Source: Lachnospiraceae bacterium (GTDB lineage Bacteria > Bacillota > Clostridia > Lachnospirales > Lachnospiraceae). Taken from it: a DNA stretch of 16,213 nt. The notes beneath the pieces were generated by a model, which worked only from the letters and a program-made list of their open reading frames with translations, made no database searches and was not told where the DNA came from. Position numbers and translations under genes: made by a program. The stretch is from positions 1 through 16,213 of the forward strand of contig JAAVAF010000132.1 in assembly GCA_014804225.1 (NCBI GenBank). The letters are read 5' to 3'. This document shows positions 13,772 to 16,213 of the stretch, in pieces (position 1 is the first letter of the stretch; every line of letters begins with the position of its first letter).

Positions 13772-15517
13772 ATGGCAATGCGAATTACCACAAAAATGAT
13801 ACAGAATACATCAATCAGAAATTTGAACATGAATAAGGAGCGTCAGGAGAAGCTCACCAATCAGATGGCGACGGGAAAGAAGATCACACGTCCGTCCGAT
13901 GATCCGGTAACGGCAATCCGCGCATTGAAATTAAATGCATCGCTCGATAAGATCGACCAGTATTACGAGAGAAATTCCGAGGATGCGAAAAGCTGGCTTG
14001 AGCTGACGGATAAAGCGATTGATACGGTGGCGAATCTCTTAGGAGGGGATACCGGAATGAAGGCTCTGCTTATTCAAGCAAATGCGGATTACCTTGAGAA
14101 TGGAGACTTGCTTGATATTGTCAAGCAGCTTGTCAATCTTGCGGAGGAGTATTATTCTGTCGGAAATGCGGACAGTGCCGGAAGAACTTTGTTTACGGGA
14201 TATCGGACAGATCTTCCGCTCGCGTTTAAGGAGCCGAAGAGCGAAACGTATAAGATTACCGAGCAGCGTACCAAGCTGAATATGGATAAAATGACCTATG
14301 TGGCGTCAGGCTGTTTGAAGGAATTGAACGAAGGAAACTTTAATTCGACAGATGGTTCGGGCAATCTGCTGATGAACACGACAGAGTATGAAGTCAGCAC
14401 AAATGAGATTTATCGTTTCCGCCTTGCCTACGATAATACCGATGCCGTGGAGTCGGTAGAAAAAGATGCTAACGGGGATCCTGCGCCAATATTGGACGGA
14501 AATGGGGATCCTGTAAAGGCAAAAGATATTAACGGAAATCCTGTACAGGACGAAGATGGAAATCCTGTAAATGTATATATGTATGAGCCGGAAGTAACTT
14601 TCGAATTTGGTAATTTTAAGACAGGGGAAGTTACAAAATACAGCGTTAATCCGTATGACAGGAACGGAAACTTTGTTGCAAATGAGATTCAATGCTTTGC
14701 AAGCGCTACAGAGGAGGCGTACATGACGGTGGTAAATGATCCCGACGCGGTTGTATATATTGCGAGCACGGGAGAATTGCTTCTCGGCGATAATGTAAAG
14801 CAGTCCATAGCGGAACTTGATTCGGATGTTGAGGTCCGCCTCAGCTATGAGAAAACAGAGTGGAAGAAAAACGATCTGGATCCCGTACATTATTTTTACA
14901 CAGAGCGCAAACACCCGACGCAGGATCGTCAGCTAATCTACAACGATCATTTCTTGGAGGATCCGACGGCGAACGGGAAGCAGATTATAGAGTATGATAT
15001 CGGAAATAACCAGACGATACGTGTCAACACAACGGCGGACGAGATTTATACACACAATGTCGGCAGAGATATTTATGAGTTTCAGGCGATGGTTGAAGAA
15101 CAGGGTGTTATTCTCGATAATTTGAACAAAATAAAATCGATGATAGAGTCCGGAGAGTATATTGAAGAGGATCTGGAAACCCTTGAGAGGCAGAAAGCAG
15201 CGCTTGAGAAAGCAAAGACTTATATCGATGAGAAAGTGAAAAGCCGTGCAGGTGAGCTTTTGACAAACTTTAACGGATATATTGAGCAGGTAAACGTTGC
15301 AAGTACAAACTGTGGTTCAAGAGGTGCGCGTTTAACGTTGATTCAGAATCGTCTCGGTACGCAGCAGGAGAACTATGAGGAGCTTGTCAGCCGAAATGAA
15401 GACGCCAACTATGCCGATCTTGCGACACAGCTTGCAAGTATCAAGACCTCTTACGATGCTGCACTTGCATCAATCAGTTATGTAATGCAGACCTCCCTGC
15501 TTGACTATATTCGATAA
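13772..15517 (+). CDS. flgL: Flagellar hook-associated protein 3, FlgL (enlarged)
   Basis: FlgL makes the second hook-filament junction ring, next to the filament. The N-terminus is typical of flagellin/FlgL (MRITTKMIQNTSIRNLN, then LTNQMATGKKI and RPSDDPV), followed by a helical stretch to about residue 125. The C-terminal helical part from about 440 (GSRGARLTLIQNRL, NYEELVSRNEDANYADLATQ) is also typical. At 581 residues it is roughly twice the usual 300, owing to an enlarged middle of about 300 residues. That middle includes a repeat patch at 232-266 and probably projects from the surface. GGAGG lies about 10 bases before the ATG; a second in-frame ATG two codons on is possible. The export chaperone is presumably the FlgN encoded upstream. 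Confidence 0.93.
   Translation: MAMRITTKMIQNTSIRNLNMNKERQEKLTNQMATGKKITRPSDDPVTAIRALKLNASLDKIDQYYERNSEDAKSWLELTDKAIDTVANLLGGDTGMKALLIQANADYLENGDLLDIVKQLVNLAEEYYSVGNADSAGRTLFTGYRTDLPLAFKEPKSETYKITEQRTKLNMDKMTYVASGCLKELNEGNFNSTDGSGNLLMNTTEYEVSTNEIYRFRLAYDNTDAVESVEKDANGDPAPILDGNGDPVKAKDINGNPVQDEDGNPVNVYMYEPEVTFEFGNFKTGEVTKYSVNPYDRNGNFVANEIQCFASATEEAYMTVVNDPDAVVYIASTGELLLGDNVKQSIAELDSDVEVRLSYEKTEWKKNDLDPVHYFYTERKHPTQDRQLIYNDHFLEDPTANGKQIIEYDIGNNQTIRVNTTADEIYTHNVGRDIYEFQAMVEEQGVILDNLNKIKSMIESGEYIEEDLETLERQKAALEKAKTYIDEKVKSRAGELLTNFNGYIEQVNVASTNCGSRGARLTLIQNRLGTQQENYEELVSRNEDANYADLATQLASIKTSYDAALASISYVMQTSLLDYIR
14465..14567 (+). repeat. Four imperfect in-frame repeats inside flgL (DxNGNPV type)
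   Basis: The units encode DANGDPA, DGNGDPV, DINGNPV and DEDGNPV. The first three recur every 30 bases and the fourth follows after 24. At DNA level the shared core is close to AACGGRGATCCTG or AACGGAAATCCTG. The patch is acidic and rich in Asn, Gly and Pro. It lies in the middle of FlgL, where the protein is expected to face outwards, and could have arisen by slippage or unequal exchange. Confidence 0.85.
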
Positions 15518-15534
15518 AACACATACAATACAAA

Positions 15535-15550
15535 TGTAAATTGATTTACA
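15535..15550 (+). promoter_or_regulatory. Small palindrome in the flgL-fliW spacer
   Basis: TGTAAATTGATTTACA is a perfect 16-base palindrome that could fold as a 6-bp stem with a TTGA loop. It is followed at once by GGAAAAA and lies 37 bases before the fliW start. There is no T run for termination. It may be a short leader hairpin of fliW or a processing point; the evidence is only the symmetry. Confidence 0.35.
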
Positions 15551-15587
15551 GGAAAAACATGAAACACATCGGAAATGGAGTATTAGT

Positions 15588-16052
15588 ATGGTAGAAGTAA
15601 ATACAAATGCATTTGGAAAGATTGCAATAGAGGACGATAAAATTATTCATTTTGAGCATGGAATTTTAGGATTTCCCGACCTGAAACGCTTCACCTTGAT
15701 TTTTAATATCGAGAAAGGTATGGAATCAAGCATTAAATGGCTGCAATCACTGGATGAGCCGAACTTTGCGATGCCCGTCATGAATCCAAGCCTTGTTATG
15801 GAAGATTATGAGCCGATGTTTGATGAAGAGCTTTTAAAACCCTTGGGAGGCAATCTCAGTCCGGAAAATTTGCTGCTGTTTGTGACCGTAACTGTTCCAA
15901 AAGACGTTACGAAAATTACGGTGAATTTAAAAGCGCCGATTATCGTGAATGTACAGGAGTGCAAGGCGGTACAGCTCATAAGTGATAATGACGCCTACAG
16001 CATTAAATACGAAATTTACGATAAACTTGAAGCAAAGAAAGCGGGTGAGTGA
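15588..16052 (+). CDS. fliW: Flagellar assembly factor FliW (CsrA antagonist)
   Basis: The 154-residue protein matches FliW in length and motifs: an early GILGFPDLKRF, then WLQSLDEPNFAMPV, then the V.VP.D.TK.TVNLKAPI segment near residues 105-120 and a YEI end. FliW binds CsrA and blocks its repression of flagellin translation; flagellin in turn binds FliW, so the pair senses filament assembly. The ATG at 15588 has TGGAG 7 bases upstream. It lies directly after flgL with no yviE-like gene in between, unlike Bacillus subtilis, and ends 1 base before csrA, which indicates coupled translation. Confidence 0.95.
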   Translation: MVEVNTNAFGKIAIEDDKIIHFEHGILGFPDLKRFTLIFNIEKGMESSIKWLQSLDEPNFAMPVMNPSLVMEDYEPMFDEELLKPLGGNLSPENLLLFVTVTVPKDVTKITVNLKAPIIVNVQECKAVQLISDNDAYSIKYEIYDKLEAKKAGE

Positions 16053-16053
16053 T

Positions 16054-16213
16054 ATGCTGGCATTATCAAGAAAAAAAGGCGAAGCGTTGATTTTGAACAA
16101 CGACATAGAGATCACCGTGCTTGAGATTAAGGGAGAGCAGGTAAAGCTTGGCATTTCCGCTCCGAAACAGGTGTCAATATATCGCAAAGAGGTATATCAG
16201 CAGATACAGGAGG
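16054..16213 (+). CDS. csrA: Carbon storage/translational regulator CsrA (3' truncated by the window)
   Basis: The visible 53 residues are clear CsrA: MLALSRKKGEAL, then IEITVLEI, then QVKLGISAPK and a VSIYRKEVYQQIQE end. The RNA-binding residues L4, R6 and R44 are all kept. CsrA is a dimer that binds GGA motifs near ribosome sites and represses translation, in Gram-positive bacteria chiefly of flagellin mRNA. Only the last part of the gene is missing, since the family is about 60-75 residues long. The ATG lies 1 base after the fliW stop and has only a weak ribosome site (GGTGAG), so translation probably depends on coupling to fliW. Confidence 0.95.
   Translation, partial: MLALSRKKGEALILNNDIEITVLEIKGEQVKLGISAPKQVSIYRKEVYQQIQE

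Noticed and set aside
14465..14567. Repeats in flgL as a CRISPR array
   Set aside because: Units are short, in frame, only 24-30 bases apart and encode a regular peptide pattern, with no spacers.
14306..14914. 202-codon open frame on the minus strand within flgL
   Set aside because: It lies antisense to the FlgL insertion, is rich in Ile, Arg and Tyr as expected from reversed codons, and has no ribosome site or recognisable domain.

Overview
The window looks like part of the chromosome of a motile, low-to-mid GC, Gram-positive anaerobe of the Clostridia, most likely a Lachnospiraceae member (Roseburia/Butyrivibrio-like). This rests on lipobox lipoproteins, strong AGGAGG ribosome sites, a PocR-type hybrid kinase, and a late flagellar operon in the order flgM-flgN-flgK-flgL-fliW-csrA, as in Bacillus subtilis. 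The genus is an inference from gene content.

Layout. (1) Bases 1-3533, plus strand: the 3' part of a hybrid sensor histidine kinase (PocR, HisKA, HATPase, degenerate receiver, receiver, Hpt). It is followed 3 bases later by a zinc/manganese-type solute-binding lipoprotein. A bidirectional terminator closes this unit at about 3537-3575. (2) Bases 3588-8786, minus strand: reading from right to left, an extracellular sugar-type solute-binding lipoprotein, then, after 12 bases, a membrane-anchored GGDEF-EAL cyclic-di-GMP enzyme with a large extracytoplasmic domain, then a short-chain dehydrogenase behind its own putative promoter and a 13-bp perfect inverted repeat. (3) Bases 8787-9082: a divergent control region with a sigma-A-type promoter to the left and a near-consensus sigma-28/sigma-D promoter to the right. 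(4) Bases 9083-16213, plus strand: flgM (anti-sigma factor), flgN (chaperone), two different flgK genes in tandem, a flgL of about twice the usual length, fliW, and a csrA cut off by the window end.

How they fit together. The right half builds the hook-filament junction and carries its checkpoint regulators: FlgM holds sigma-28, FlgN chaperones FlgK/FlgL, and FliW antagonises CsrA, which represses flagellin translation. The left-facing lipoprotein plus GGDEF-EAL pair shares the same intergenic region. It has the architecture of a ligand-sensing module that sets cyclic-di-GMP, and no transporter permease is nearby. The most interesting points are this binding-protein/GGDEF-EAL pair beside the sigma-28 flagellar operon, the tandem diverged FlgK genes, the enlarged FlgL with a DxNGNPV repeat patch, and a set of hairpins with GGA in the loop inside the operon that encodes CsrA. 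No CRISPR array, insertion sequence, tRNA or rRNA was seen.
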